Source: CAYWWY01 sp964580185
GTDB lineage: Bacteria > Thermotogota > Thermotogae > MWEM01
Assembly (NCBI GenBank): GCA_964580185.1
Contig: CAZOJQ010000033.1
Location: 1-34,143 of the forward strand
Reading direction: 5' to 3'
Length of the DNA: 34,143 nt
Below, piece after piece: positions 7,901 to 15,152 of the stretch; the first letter of the stretch is position 1, and the number at the start of each line of letters is the position of its first letter. The translations under genes were made by a program, and so were the position numbers. A model generated the notes under the pieces. It was not told the origin of the DNA. It did not search any database and worked only from the letters and a program-made list of their open reading frames with translations.

Positions 7901-10900
7901 TGAACACCAACACCCAAAATACCTTCCTCCGAATCGAAGACCCTCCGGGAAGCGGCCGACATCGAATTGAGATGGACAATACCGGGAATCGAAATACCAG
8001 TTATCAGATCCGTTTTTCTGATCATGCAGGAGGGCAAGTGGCCCAGCAATTGGGGATCGATACCACGGTGAATCGCGCCGCTTCACATGCTGGTCTTTTG
8101 CGCGACTACGAGTATGATTGGGGTGTTGTTGCCACCAACAGCACAAACATCGAGCAGTTGATGGCGGAGTTGGAAAGTCACGTTCTCTTCTCTACAGCTT
8201 GGATCGCACAACCGAACTATACGGATCAATACTATGGCCGGTTCAACATTACCAATGTGGGCAACCCCGATGCAGCAGATGAAAAACGGAGGGTAACGCT
8301 GCGCAGCGCCGTGGGAACGGGAGCGAATCAACTGCTGGGAGGGGAGATGATCCTAAGACTGAATGACACGCAACAAACAGAGCTTTGGCAAGCGCGGGAT
8401 CGGATCCAGGTGCAGACGGACTACAACGGCATCACCAATACTGGCAGCGATGTGTCTGGTTCTCGTACCGACTGGTGGTGGGAGGGTGTGGATGGGGATC
8501 GCAATCCGTTGATTGCAGATCCAAATCTGGGCTTTTCTTCGCTCAAGATTCACGACAACACGATCAACGCATCGGAACTATCGGTGGGAGATGCCTGGAG
8601 CCTATTCACCATCGCCCAGGGGCATGCCAACCATGACCGGTTGGACTTTCACCTTGAGGATGGCGCCTCTTCCTACAGTTATGGGAGCCAGCACGGAGTG
8701 GCAAGCGATCACGGAGGAGGGTCGTATCGGTTCAACAATGGGGTTTTGGAAAACCGTTCCATGAGAATCCCCCAAAGCGTGCGGATGGGAGTCGGAATTC
8801 AGGAGAGCTTCGCCCATCGGATTCAGTTCGGGAATACCATCACTTCATCGGATGATGCCGTTATCTACAAAGAGCGGTACCAGGCACCGGCCTTTAATCA
8901 CTATGCCCACGCCTACTATGGGGATGATACCACGTACTTCTTCGAAAATAAAGGCGACTGGAGCGACTACATTCAAAATGTAGAAATATGGCGTCAGGAA
9001 GAGACAAACATGTCGATGCTGTTCACCGCCTTGAGCAACGGGAACCTTCAGGTGGAAGGAAAGGGGTACCATCGCGATGGTACAGTGGCCGACTTCGACC
9101 CTGTAGAGATCGCCCTTCCCACAGGCGGGCCGATCGAAATTGGGTCTGTGTGGTTCGATGATCTGGTAATCGGAGGACCCTTGACCACTGGAGACAAGTT
9201 CGTGATCAACATCTCTGCCCGAGCGGGTCATATAGATTCTGCGGGTTCGCATGGAGATCTGGTGTATACCGACGCAAATGTGGCTGTCAGCGGCTCTCCA
9301 TTCCGGATTATGGGCAGCGAGATGCAATATCGTTTCGACGAAGGGGTTGTTGATGGCCGGGAATTGAACCTTCTGGGGTATTTCGTTCATCCGATCATGG
9401 GTGGTTTAGAGAGTGGATACTACACAGGTACGATCAATATGGGAGTCTTTGGCGCTGGCTTTACCGATGGCACTCGTGTAGATGGACAGCAAAGGGCGCT
9501 GTTGGAAGTCAATTACTTTGGACGGTTCGACCATCTGGCTGGCGCTCTGATTAACGACTTCAGTTTTTCCAAACTGGAACCAACCGCACCGACAAACCTG
9601 GTGATCGAAAGTGTGGAGTATGACCAGCAATCGAAATGGAACGGCTCTGTGGTCTTTGAGGTGATGGAGGTAGATGAGAGTAGTGTGCTTCTTCGAGGTC
9701 AAGCCCATCTGTATGACGTGGATATGCACTACAGGTATGAGGAAGACGATTATATCCTTCTGGATAAAACCAATTCTCAATTGACCCTTTTCCAAAAAAT
9801 GGGGTTTGAGGGGCTTACCTTTACAGAATTTTGTTTTTGCGATTTGAACAAGTTGAGTGTGGAAGATGTCTTCACGCTGACCTTGAGTGCCAACGCAGAG
9901 CTTGCGGGAGAGAACTTCGATGAGCTTTTTCTCTTTACAGAGCAGTATCCTGGTTCGATGTATCCCATGGGGTGGCGATTCCGTGATGGGTTGTTGGATG
10001 GCAATACTGCCACGCTCAAAACCTTCCAGATTGGCCCTTGGAATGATCCTATGACCGGCGAACAGGTGGAGGGATGGGTGCACGAAGGCCAGATTACTCT
10101 GGGGTTTCACGATTTCCATGGGGGATCGGTGGAAGGGATCTTGAGCAGCAAGACCACACCAAGGATTATCGAGGATACAGTCCGGTTTGATTCTGTCTAC
10201 AGGCAGGGTTTTGATGCTGGAACAGCCAATCGATATACGCGATTGGTCGATATAGCCGAATTGTACGATGCTACGGGCGCTTTTCTTCTGGAAGAGCCTC
10301 AGTTTCTCCAAATCCTTTTCGACGGGAGCGAACACAAGGTATGGCTGAGAGCGGATGACCGACTTATCGATGTGATGGATCGGATCAATCATACGATGTA
10401 TGATGTGTTTGGGCAGAAAGATTGGATCCGTGAGGACCAGCAGTATAAGTTTGCTTACTTCACCGACCAACGGATGGAGAAAAGCCCGATGGCACGACCG
10501 GAAGGAACATTCATGATCCAGTCAGGCTTGGCAGGCAAGCAAGGAGAAGTGATTCTCAGCGGAAATTCTGATCTGGTGCGCATATTGGGTATGGAGGTTA
10601 TCCGAGAGGCAAGTGAAAGAGAGGTGAAGATGACCCTGTCCGACGCTGTGCGGGGGACGGTGCTTCAGAAGGATATAAAGGCCAACACAAATCAAACAGT
10701 CATGCTAGGAGAGGATCCCCGTGCTCAAATCAAGGTATCTTCGAAGTTTGGAAACCCAGCAGTGGATTACAACGAGATCCTCAAGGAGTTTACGCAGGGC
10801 ATCCAACAGGCCAATTCCCTCTTTTTCCACCTGATCGATCAAACCAGGCTTCTTCATATCGGAGCGAATCAAAAGCAAGACACCTTGTTCCAGATTGATC

Positions 10901-11238
10901 GTATGGATGCCCAGGCCTTGGGGCTCAAAGGATTAAGCGTACTGACCCGAGAAAAAGCCAATGAAGGAATCGGAAAGGTAGACCGGGCAAGCGGAAAAGT
11001 TTCCAACCAAAGATCGATGCTGGGTGCCTTACAGAATCGATTGGAACACACCATTACCAACCTGGGCGTGACTGAAGAGAACATTTCCCAATCCGAAAGC
11101 CGGATCCGAGATGCGGATATGGCATGGGAAGTAATGATGCTGACCAAACAGCAGATCCTTCTGCATACCGCCCAAGCGATGCTGTCCCAGGCCAACACCT
11201 TCCCCAGGCAGATCGTCGATTTGCTTAAGCGGATGTGA
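4924..11238 (+). CDS. Giant flagellin (2104 aa)
   Basis: An uninterrupted 2104-residue flagellin. The N-terminal D0/D1 is at about 1-145 (ITTGLRINRSADDAAGLAIS; NAQDGISMIQTAEG). The C-terminal D1/D0 runs from HIGANQKQD near residue 1978 to the end (NRLEHTITNLGVTEEN, SRIRDADMA). About 1800 residues are inserted between them. In order these are five 14-residue tandem repeats (406-475), seven modules of about 90-103 residues (476-1141), three diverged repeats of about 200 residues with a YRF/WRF-x-x-G signature (about 1160-1740), and a D2-like domain (about 1780-1970) shared with the neighbouring flagellin. Ribosome binding site GGAGG is 9 bases before the ATG. Flagellin inserts face outward on the filament, so it should make a thick or decorated sheath-like surface. 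No HExxH protease motif of flagellinolysins is visible. Sugar-biosynthesis genes follow directly and suggest glycosylation. Confidence 0.95.
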   Translation: MIISHNAAAFVAWRQVARNANKMPVHLERITTGLRINRSADDAAGLAISEKMRAQVRGLNQAIRNAQDGISMIQTAEGALQESHEVLKRMRELLVQAADDTYTMEDRMKINDEIQNLKKNLDEIAQHTEFNTMKLLDGSASLRVSSSSNLVEFVSGQNHLVMNAADSLLTQSSGALRLDMEISGGASQVQNSHIYNQINGTVSDGVQKSPESGKYSGLVAFKATGLKEESYLIESREVPFGGIYYLDGFGNETSTPDTVLGITSMDVTPTPNIVAFGDYEITPAKEVPFMAIFDDYPNSMNDLIRGVGSTGRDNIDVRMDVVSSQGVVNAQTEVAWVDIGGSGGGTIVDVDPAGFVFPEDVAFQTDVAFNTNVFTHFRVNALDPRDLLASDIQAISSYVSAIGSEVDMELTYKSEAGAQVNMALDYRTSTASQVEMELTYQTASVSRVGVEATYQAKPSETLSFDTTYVLPPTYNVTIVKAGSGDSLGTVNIGGLDIANARLALQNYHNVFNPNNIDFVIESVGGRYRIRVDNNHGEAIRISDDQSNQLGISSVDNLAQGASRTGALQDYYTRTTVDVSGQTIAEIAATLNGSFGGKGLVFDVVGPADGTRLRIDNTGSHNALIVGDGAGDSVETELGLNGYNRTAGSGLWDDGQSVFHNHTFEIDISNQFLQTGVGGFLDIVQDAINAQAVADLPISGLTATTGGGTLRGFTVNNGSPYRLTFSDVVGGDWDLLNMTNSISRSGNRSSNAVYHNHTFSANVSNQSLSQIRLSLRNALSTVLTNDGISNPVTEDSVFQLENGSGNLDRILIQNSGVADTRYQLKINSHTGAISNELNLVSTIERGASYAGGHLVHHNNVLLINDIGDRDLDEIATTLQDRLVSMLDQDELANPGGSTFIRAVHPSLGNLNRIEIRNTAGANTSYAISLLDAVGGMANQLNLHNTVTNRNTTTVSHGVYYRHIRRIGVGDRDLEEVRTLLQANLQTLVNNDQIVNTNTQNTFLRIEDPPGSGRHRIEMDNTGNRNTSYQIRFSDHAGGQVAQQLGIDTTVNRAASHAGLLRDYEYDWGVVATNSTNIEQLMAELESHVLFSTAWIAQPNYTDQYYGRFNITNVGNPDAADEKRRVTLRSAVGTGANQLLGGEMILRLNDTQQTELWQARDRIQVQTDYNGITNTGSDVSGSRTDWWWEGVDGDRNPLIADPNLGFSSLKIHDNTINASELSVGDAWSLFTIAQGHANHDRLDFHLEDGASSYSYGSQHGVASDHGGGSYRFNNGVLENRSMRIPQSVRMGVGIQESFAHRIQFGNTITSSDDAVIYKERYQAPAFNHYAHAYYGDDTTYFFENKGDWSDYIQNVEIWRQEETNMSMLFTALSNGNLQVEGKGYHRDGTVADFDPVEIALPTGGPIEIGSVWFDDLVIGGPLTTGDKFVINISARAGHIDSAGSHGDLVYTDANVAVSGSPFRIMGSEMQYRFDEGVVDGRELNLLGYFVHPIMGGLESGYYTGTINMGVFGAGFTDGTRVDGQQRALLEVNYFGRFDHLAGALINDFSFSKLEPTAPTNLVIESVEYDQQSKWNGSVVFEVMEVDESSVLLRGQAHLYDVDMHYRYEEDDYILLDKTNSQLTLFQKMGFEGLTFTEFCFCDLNKLSVEDVFTLTLSANAELAGENFDELFLFTEQYPGSMYPMGWRFRDGLLDGNTATLKTFQIGPWNDPMTGEQVEGWVHEGQITLGFHDFHGGSVEGILSSKTTPRIIEDTVRFDSVYRQGFDAGTANRYTRLVDIAELYDATGAFLLEEPQFLQILFDGSEHKVWLRADDRLIDVMDRINHTMYDVFGQKDWIREDQQYKFAYFTDQRMEKSPMARPEGTFMIQSGLAGKQGEVILSGNSDLVRILGMEVIREASEREVKMTLSDAVRGTVLQKDIKANTNQTVMLGEDPRAQIKVSSKFGNPAVDYNEILKEFTQGIQQANSLFFHLIDQTRLLHIGANQKQDTLFQIDRMDAQALGLKGLSVLTREKANEGIGKVDRASGKVSNQRSMLGALQNRLEHTITNLGVTEENISQSESRIRDADMAWEVMMLTKQQILLHTAQAMLSQANTFPRQIVDLLKRM
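6139..6348 (+). repeat. Five tandem 14-residue repeats within the giant flagellin
   Basis: Residues 406-475 divide exactly into five 14-residue units: VDMELTYKSEAGAQ, VNMALDYRTSTASQ, VEMELTYQTASVSR, VGVEATYQAKPSET, LSFDTTYVLPPTYN. The shared pattern is V-x-M/V-x-L/A-x-Y at positions 1-7 followed by a polar tail. Alternating hydrophobic residues suggest a beta-hairpin or beta-solenoid linker between D1 and the large modules. Confidence 0.8.
6349..8345 (+). repeat. Seven tandem modules of about 90-103 residues within the giant flagellin
   Basis: Residues 476-1141 show a recurring plan: a beta strand (VYHNHTF-like), a polar helix (LSQIRLSLRNAL, LDEIATTLQDRL, LEEVRTLLQANL), then an R-I-x-I/M-x-N-T-G segment ending in N-Q-L-N/G-L/I. 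Anchor positions at about residues 567, 657, 752, 854, 957 and 1059 give spacings of 90, 95, 102, 103 and 102. The segment 476-566 is a more diverged first copy. The modules resemble Flagellin_IN-type insert domains in layout; that assignment is inference. Confidence 0.75.
8346..10140 (+). repeat. Three diverged repeats of about 200 residues with YRF-x-x-G signature
   Basis: Three segments share L-S/T-x-G/E-D-x-F/W, then an aromatic/basic-RF-x-x-G-x-L/V motif 36-45 residues later. The acidic residue is at 1223, 1424 and 1648; the YRF/WRF motif is at 1268 (YRFNNG), 1469 (YRFDEG) and 1684 (WRFRDG). Copies 2 and 3 then share a G-x-I-x-M/L strand (TGTINMGVFG; EGQITLGFHD). Identity is low, so this is ancient duplication of a beta-rich domain I cannot name. 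Confidence 0.6.
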
Positions 11239-11284
11239 GGTTTTCAAACCGTGATATCTGAGATAAAGGAGGTTGATGGGCAAC

Positions 11285-12427
11285 ATGGAAGATGTACCGA
11301 TCCCCTATGCTCAACATTGGATTACCCCGGAAGACCTCCGGGCTGTTGCTGATGTACTTGAGGGAGGATGGCTCACGCAAGGTCCAATGGTGGAGGCTTT
11401 TGAGCAGAGTGTAGCACAGTTTGTTGGGACCAAATACGCAGTCGCCTTCAATTCAGGAACTTCCGCTCTTCATGGGGCGATGTTCGCAGCGGGTGTGGGT
11501 CCGGGAGATACTGTGGTTTCTTCTCCGATTACTTTTGTTGCTTCAACCAACGCCGCGCTGTACATGGGTGCCAAGGCGGCTTTTGTGGATATGGATCCTG
11601 CCACGTGGTGCATCGACATCGAAAGGCTCAAGAAGCTTCCGTTTTCCCCGAAAGTAGTAGTTCCTGTTGATTATGCAGGGTTTCCGGTGGATGCGCGAGC
11701 CATCAACCATTGGGCCAAAAGCCTGGACTGCATTGTGATCGAGGACGCAGCCCATGCCCTTGGAGCAAAGCGGAACAAAACTTGGGTTGGTCACGGTGCC
11801 GATATGACTATGTTCAGTTTCCATCCGGCAAAGCACGCGACTACAGGGGAAGGCGGAGTGATTGCCACCGATTGCCCAGAAATGGATCATCGGTTGCGGT
11901 TGTTTCGATCTCACGGAATCACCAAAGATCCCAACCAGATGACCCGGTCCGATGGCCCGTGGTACTATGAAATGCATACGCTCGGATACAACTACCGGAT
12001 TACCGATTTTCAGTGCGCGTTGGGCCTCTCCCAAATGAAACGAATCGAATCGAACCTTCTACGCCGCAGGGAGATTGCAAGAGCATATGATCAGGCATTC
12101 GAGAGTTTCTCCTGGATACAAACCCCTCCGAAACCACGAGAGCCGGACACGACTCATGCGTATCACTTGTACCCCATCCTGCTCGATCCTTCTGTGGATC
12201 GAAAACAGGTATATATGAAGCTGCGCCAAAAACAGATTCTTACGCAGATTCACTACATTCCTGTGCATCTTCAACCCTATTACCGCGCGCGGTTCGGGTT
12301 TCAGGAAGGAGATTTTCCCATTGCCGAAGACTTTTATCGCCGAGAGATTAGCCTTCCGATGTATCCCAAGATGACCGATGCTCAGGTTCAACGTGTGATT
12401 CACGAGGTATCGAATGCAGTTTCGTAA
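11285..12427 (+). CDS. pseC: PseC-like aminotransferase (nonulosonic acid pathway)
   Basis: A PLP-dependent aminotransferase of the DegT/DnrJ/EryC1/StrS family, closest in motifs to PseC. PseC makes UDP-4-amino-4,6-dideoxy-beta-L-AltNAc from the 4-keto sugar. Visible motifs are GGWLTQGPMVEAFE near the N-terminus, FNSGTSALHGA (cofactor phosphate site), PITFVASTNA, IEDAAHALG with the pyridine-binding Asp, and SFHPAKHATTGEGG with the Schiff-base Lys at residue 183. Length 380 is normal. The frame also permits TTG at 11273 and ATG at 11276, but these sit on or too close to the AAAGGAGG at 11265-11272. The ATG at 11285 gives the family-like start MEDVPIPYAQHW. It begins 46 bases after the giant flagellin with no terminator between, so it is probably co-transcribed. 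Confidence 0.85.
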   Translation: MEDVPIPYAQHWITPEDLRAVADVLEGGWLTQGPMVEAFEQSVAQFVGTKYAVAFNSGTSALHGAMFAAGVGPGDTVVSSPITFVASTNAALYMGAKAAFVDMDPATWCIDIERLKKLPFSPKVVVPVDYAGFPVDARAINHWAKSLDCIVIEDAAHALGAKRNKTWVGHGADMTMFSFHPAKHATTGEGGVIATDCPEMDHRLRLFRSHGITKDPNQMTRSDGPWYYEMHTLGYNYRITDFQCALGLSQMKRIESNLLRRREIARAYDQAFESFSWIQTPPKPREPDTTHAYHLYPILLDPSVDRKQVYMKLRQKQILTQIHYIPVHLQPYYRARFGFQEGDFPIAEDFYRREISLPMYPKMTDAQVQRVIHEVSNAVS

Positions 12428-12469
12428 GGGGCATCGATCCATTGGCATCGGAAGGGGGATGGGGGCATC

Positions 12470-13465
12470 GTGATCCGGTTTTTGTTCCGCACCCACGGAG
12501 GGGGAACGATTGGTATGGGCCACATGATGCGCTGTTTATCTTTGGCCAAAGCGCTTGCTGCCTGGACAAGGTGCCCCAATCACGAGATCATTTTTCACAC
12601 CAATGCTTTATGCAACCCATTTGTGGAAGCGTGGGGATTTTCTTCAGTCGTGCGCGAAGGCTTCGATCATGAGGCAACGAAAAGGGGATCGGATCCGATC
12701 GCTCGGATCATCATCTTTGACGCCTATGGCGCTGGGAACAAGTATTTGGCGTTCCTAAAGTCCCAGTGCGAGGTTCTGTGGATCTTTGATGATAACAACG
12801 ACCAATACCGAAGCGGCGATGTGGATGGGGTGATCAACGGAAATCTTCACGCCCTGTCCTTGGATTACCGATCTCACTTTCCAAACGCCAGACTCTTGGT
12901 AGGTCCGCGGTATTTGGTGATGAAACCGGAATACTGGGACCTTCCAACCCTTCCCATCCCTCCACAAGAAAAGCGAATCATGATCACCTCAGGCGCAGCC
13001 GATCCTCATGATCTTGTCCCACGATGTCTTGAGGCTTTGCGGACCATCTCCCTACCCAAGACCATCATCATCGGACCTTCCTTTACCCCTCAGCAGATTG
13101 AGAGGATTCAGAGTTTGGCAACGGATGACGACCAACCGGTCTTTGCCCCGAAAAGCCTGATGAAGTACATCCAAGTCGCTTCGCTGGTGGTCACGGCGGG
13201 GGGATCCACGGTGTACGAGGTTTTGCGGATGGGCAGGGTTCCTTTTGCCATCGGTACCGCAGAAAACCAGCGTGCAATCGTTCAGGCATTGGAACAAGAA
13301 GGGTTGCCCTGCTTGCTGGATCAAACCAGCGCGACCTTGTCAGAGATTCGGAAAAAAACCCTGGTCACGCTTGAACAACCTTCCTCCTACACCCAAATCG
13401 TCCAATCGCTTTGCGCCCAACTGGATGGCCGCGGGGCAATGAGAGTGGCCGAGGCCTTTCGATAG
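12470..13465 (+). CDS. pseG: PseG-like UDP-sugar hydrolase
   Basis: Resembles PseG, a GT-B-fold (MurG-like) hydrolase that removes UDP from UDP-2,4-diacetamido-trideoxy-altropyranose in CMP-pseudaminic acid synthesis. The N-terminal motif GTIGMGHMMRCLSLAKAL contains the G-x-G-H catalytic loop, with His at residue 18, close to the catalytic His in the known family. The C-terminal half has VVTAGGSTVYEVLRMG, the MurG-type UDP-binding signature. Length 331 is slightly long for the family. The start is GTG at 12470; no in-frame ATG lies upstream, and a later start would remove the catalytic loop. It is 42 bases after pseC. PseB, PseH, PseI and PseF are not in the window. A legionaminic-type or other sugar hydrolase is an alternative. 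Confidence 0.82.
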   Translation: MIRFLFRTHGGGTIGMGHMMRCLSLAKALAAWTRCPNHEIIFHTNALCNPFVEAWGFSSVVREGFDHEATKRGSDPIARIIIFDAYGAGNKYLAFLKSQCEVLWIFDDNNDQYRSGDVDGVINGNLHALSLDYRSHFPNARLLVGPRYLVMKPEYWDLPTLPIPPQEKRIMITSGAADPHDLVPRCLEALRTISLPKTIIIGPSFTPQQIERIQSLATDDDQPVFAPKSLMKYIQVASLVVTAGGSTVYEVLRMGRVPFAIGTAENQRAIVQALEQEGLPCLLDQTSATLSEIRKKTLVTLEQPSSYTQIVQSLCAQLDGRGAMRVAEAFR

Positions 13466-13468
13466 TCC

Positions 13469-14194
13469 TCAGTACTCGGATCCCAAGGGGCTGTCTTTCG
13501 TTGCGTCTAGGGTTCCTTCCTTTTCTCGTTGAATGGCCTCTTCCATAATCCGCGCGGTCGCGGTGGCTCCAAATCGAGCAACTCCGATTCTTCGGACAGC
13601 AATCGCGGCACCAAGTGTGCGCACTCCGCCAGCCGCCTTGACTTGAACCTTTGAACTGCATGTCTTTCTCATCAGAAGCAGATCTTCCATTGTCGCGCCC
13701 CCCGGACCGAAGGCCGTGGATGTTTTGACAAAATCCGCCCCGGCCCGTTCGCAGATCTGACATGCCTTAACTTTCAACTCTTCACTCAGGTAGCAGTTTT
13801 CAAGAATGACTTTCACCAGCGCGTTCTTCTCATGAGCAGCTTCAACCACTTCCCGAATGTCATTTTCTACATAGTCAAAATCTTCAGACAAAAGGCGCCC
13901 GATGTTCAAGACCATGTCCAGTTCAACCGCGCCTTCGCTAATGGCTTTTTTTGCTTCGAAGACTTTGGTATCCGTGGTCGATGAACCATGAGGAAACCCT
14001 ACTATGGAACCAACCTTCACCCCGCTGCCTTGAAGCTCTTCAACAGCGATTTTCACATCGGATGGGCGTACACTGACTGTGATCGTTCCGTACTTTTTCG
14101 CAATTCGGCACCCTTCGCGAATTTGGTCGGTGGTAAGCTCAGGGCGGACCATTGAATGGTCGATCATTAGGGCAATATCGCTGGCACGTAGCAT
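13469..14194 (-). CDS. deoC: Deoxyribose-phosphate aldolase DeoC
   Basis: Class I aldolase that splits 2-deoxyribose-5-phosphate into glyceraldehyde-3-phosphate and acetaldehyde. The 241-residue TIM-barrel protein has ELDMVLNIG (Asp93), VKTSTAFGPGGAT with the Schiff-base Lys157, and VKAAGGVRT with Lys186, the three catalytic positions. The ATG at 14194 is chosen because AAGGAGGA lies 8 bases upstream; an in-frame start at 14227 lies within a few bases of the predicted transcription start and has no ribosome site. The usual VCVNP segment reads VSVRP here. The gene converges on pseG with only 3 bases between stop codons and has its own promoter. No other nucleoside-catabolism gene is adjacent, apart from the ADP-ribosylglycohydrolases further right. 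Confidence 0.95.
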   Translation of the reverse strand: MLRASDIALMIDHSMVRPELTTDQIREGCRIAKKYGTITVSVRPSDVKIAVEELQGSGVKVGSIVGFPHGSSTTDTKVFEAKKAISEGAVELDMVLNIGRLLSEDFDYVENDIREVVEAAHEKNALVKVILENCYLSEELKVKACQICERAGADFVKTSTAFGPGGATMEDLLLMRKTCSSKVQVKAAGGVRTLGAAIAVRRIGVARFGATATARIMEEAIQREKEGTLDATKDSPLGSEY

Positions 14195-14238
14195 AGAATG
14201 ATTCCTCCTTATTTTGGCTTTCATCATCCATTGGATCC

Positions 14239-14247
14239 ATTATACCA
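14239..14247 (-). promoter_or_regulatory. Extended -10 promoter of deoC
   Basis: The minus strand reads TGGTATAAT, a perfect extended -10, about 45 bases upstream of the chosen deoC start. No strong -35 is visible. It supports the shorter deoC start, because the upstream alternative would fall within a few bases of the transcription start. Confidence 0.6.
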
Positions 14248-14249
14248 TA

Positions 14250-14422
14250 AAAGGAAACGTACCTTCTTTGACCATCCGGGGGAGAAGATCATCAAGGCCC
14301 CAAAATCCCAATTGAAGGAATGGGGATTGGCCAATGGATTTGCCCCAAATGAATCCGTGATAGACGGTGAGCCTAACGAAGGCGTATCGGTCGGGATTGG
14401 GTTTTTCTGTTGTCACGAATAG
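14250..14422 (+). pseudogene. Orphan reading frame, possible gene remnant or small protein
   Basis: Most of the 338-base gap between deoC and the TetR gene is an open plus-strand frame. Its composition looks protein-like (KIIKAPKSQLKEWG, then GFAPNESVIDGEPNEGVSVG), ending at a stop at 14420-14422. There is no credible start codon with a ribosome binding site, and the frame overlaps the deoC promoter on the other strand. I do not recognise the sequence. It may be the tail of a decayed gene or chance. The rest of the gap holds the deoC and tetR promoters. Confidence 0.25.
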
Positions 14423-14435
14423 GAAGGATGAATGC

Positions 14436-14464
14436 TTGACAAAGATGGGGGGTTATGATACAAT
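14436..14464 (+). promoter_or_regulatory. Promoter of the TetR-FMN-binding operon
   Basis: A perfect -35 TTGACA, a 17-base spacer and TACAAT. The predicted transcription start near 14471 falls inside the inverted-repeat operator that follows, so repressor binding would block initiation. Confidence 0.9.
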
Positions 14465-14465
14465 A

Positions 14466-14491
14466 TGAATGAATATAAAAATATTCATTCA
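14466..14491 (+). promoter_or_regulatory. TetR operator (perfect inverted repeat)
   Basis: Two perfect 11-bp arms (TGAATGAATAT and ATATTCATTCA) are separated by AAAA. The repeat begins right after the -10 box and covers the transcription start. Size, symmetry and position fit a TetR-family autorepression site; that the adjacent regulator binds it is inference. Confidence 0.8.
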
Positions 14492-14532
14492 CCGCGAAGA
14501 TTTTCATATCTTGTGTTTAAGAGGTAATCCGT

Positions 14533-15114
14533 ATGGAAAAGAAAGAAAAAATCTTAAAAGCCGGGCGAAGCCTTTTCATGGAGAAGGGATATAAAGATAC
14601 AAATGTGTCCGAGATCACAAGAAAGGCCACTATGGCTACAGGAACTTTTTACAACTATTTCTCTTCAAAGGATCATCTATTTATGGAACTCTTTCTTGAA
14701 GAAAACAGAAAGCTGAAACAGAGGATCATGAAAAGGATCGATCCCGATCAGGACCCGATGAGCATCGTTGAAGAACTGATGATTTTGAACACGGTAGGGA
14801 TGCAAAAAAATACAATCCTTAGAGAATGGTATAACCGAGAAGCCTTTGAGCGGATCGAACATGCCTATCGTGAAGCGAAGGGAATCGAGTACGTTGGGTT
14901 CATGTACGATGGGTTTTTCGATTTCGTCAAACAATGGCAACAAAAGGGGATCATGAGAGAGGATATTCCCCCTGAAATGGTCATGGCGATATTTCATGCC
15001 ATCATAACCATCGATACGCACAAGAAGGAAATCGGAATCCAGTACTTTCCCAAACTAATGGACCATCTGGTGCGTTTTGTTATGGAAGGTTTGAAAAAAG
15101 AAACGGAACCATAA
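14533..15114 (+). CDS. TetR-family transcriptional repressor
   Basis: A 193-residue one-component regulator. The N-terminal helix-turn-helix (residues about 1-50) is typical: KEKILKAGRSLFMEKGY, then VSEITRKATMATGTFYNYF and SSKDHLFMEL. The C-terminal helical domain binds an unknown ligand. The ribosome binding site AAGAGG lies about 9 bases before the ATG. The promoter carries a perfect 11-bp inverted repeat over the transcription start, pointing to autorepression. The FMN-binding-domain gene follows by 38 bases with no terminator, so the two form an operon and the regulator presumably controls that protein. Confidence 0.93.
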   Translation: MEKKEKILKAGRSLFMEKGYKDTNVSEITRKATMATGTFYNYFSSKDHLFMELFLEENRKLKQRIMKRIDPDQDPMSIVEELMILNTVGMQKNTILREWYNREAFERIEHAYREAKGIEYVGFMYDGFFDFVKQWQQKGIMREDIPPEMVMAIFHAIITIDTHKKEIGIQYFPKLMDHLVRFVMEGLKKETEP

Positions 15115-15152
15115 AAGAAACTCGAATGAATCAGATAGAGGAGGAATAAGGC

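Noticed and set aside
4924..11238. Possible enzymatic (flagellinolysin-type) domain in the giant flagellin.
   Set aside because: No HExxH zinc-protease motif is visible in the translated insert.
11239..11256. GGTTT-TC-AAACC after the giant flagellin as a terminator.
   Set aside because: The stem is only 5 bp with a 2-base loop and no T-run; flagellin and pseC are probably co-transcribed.
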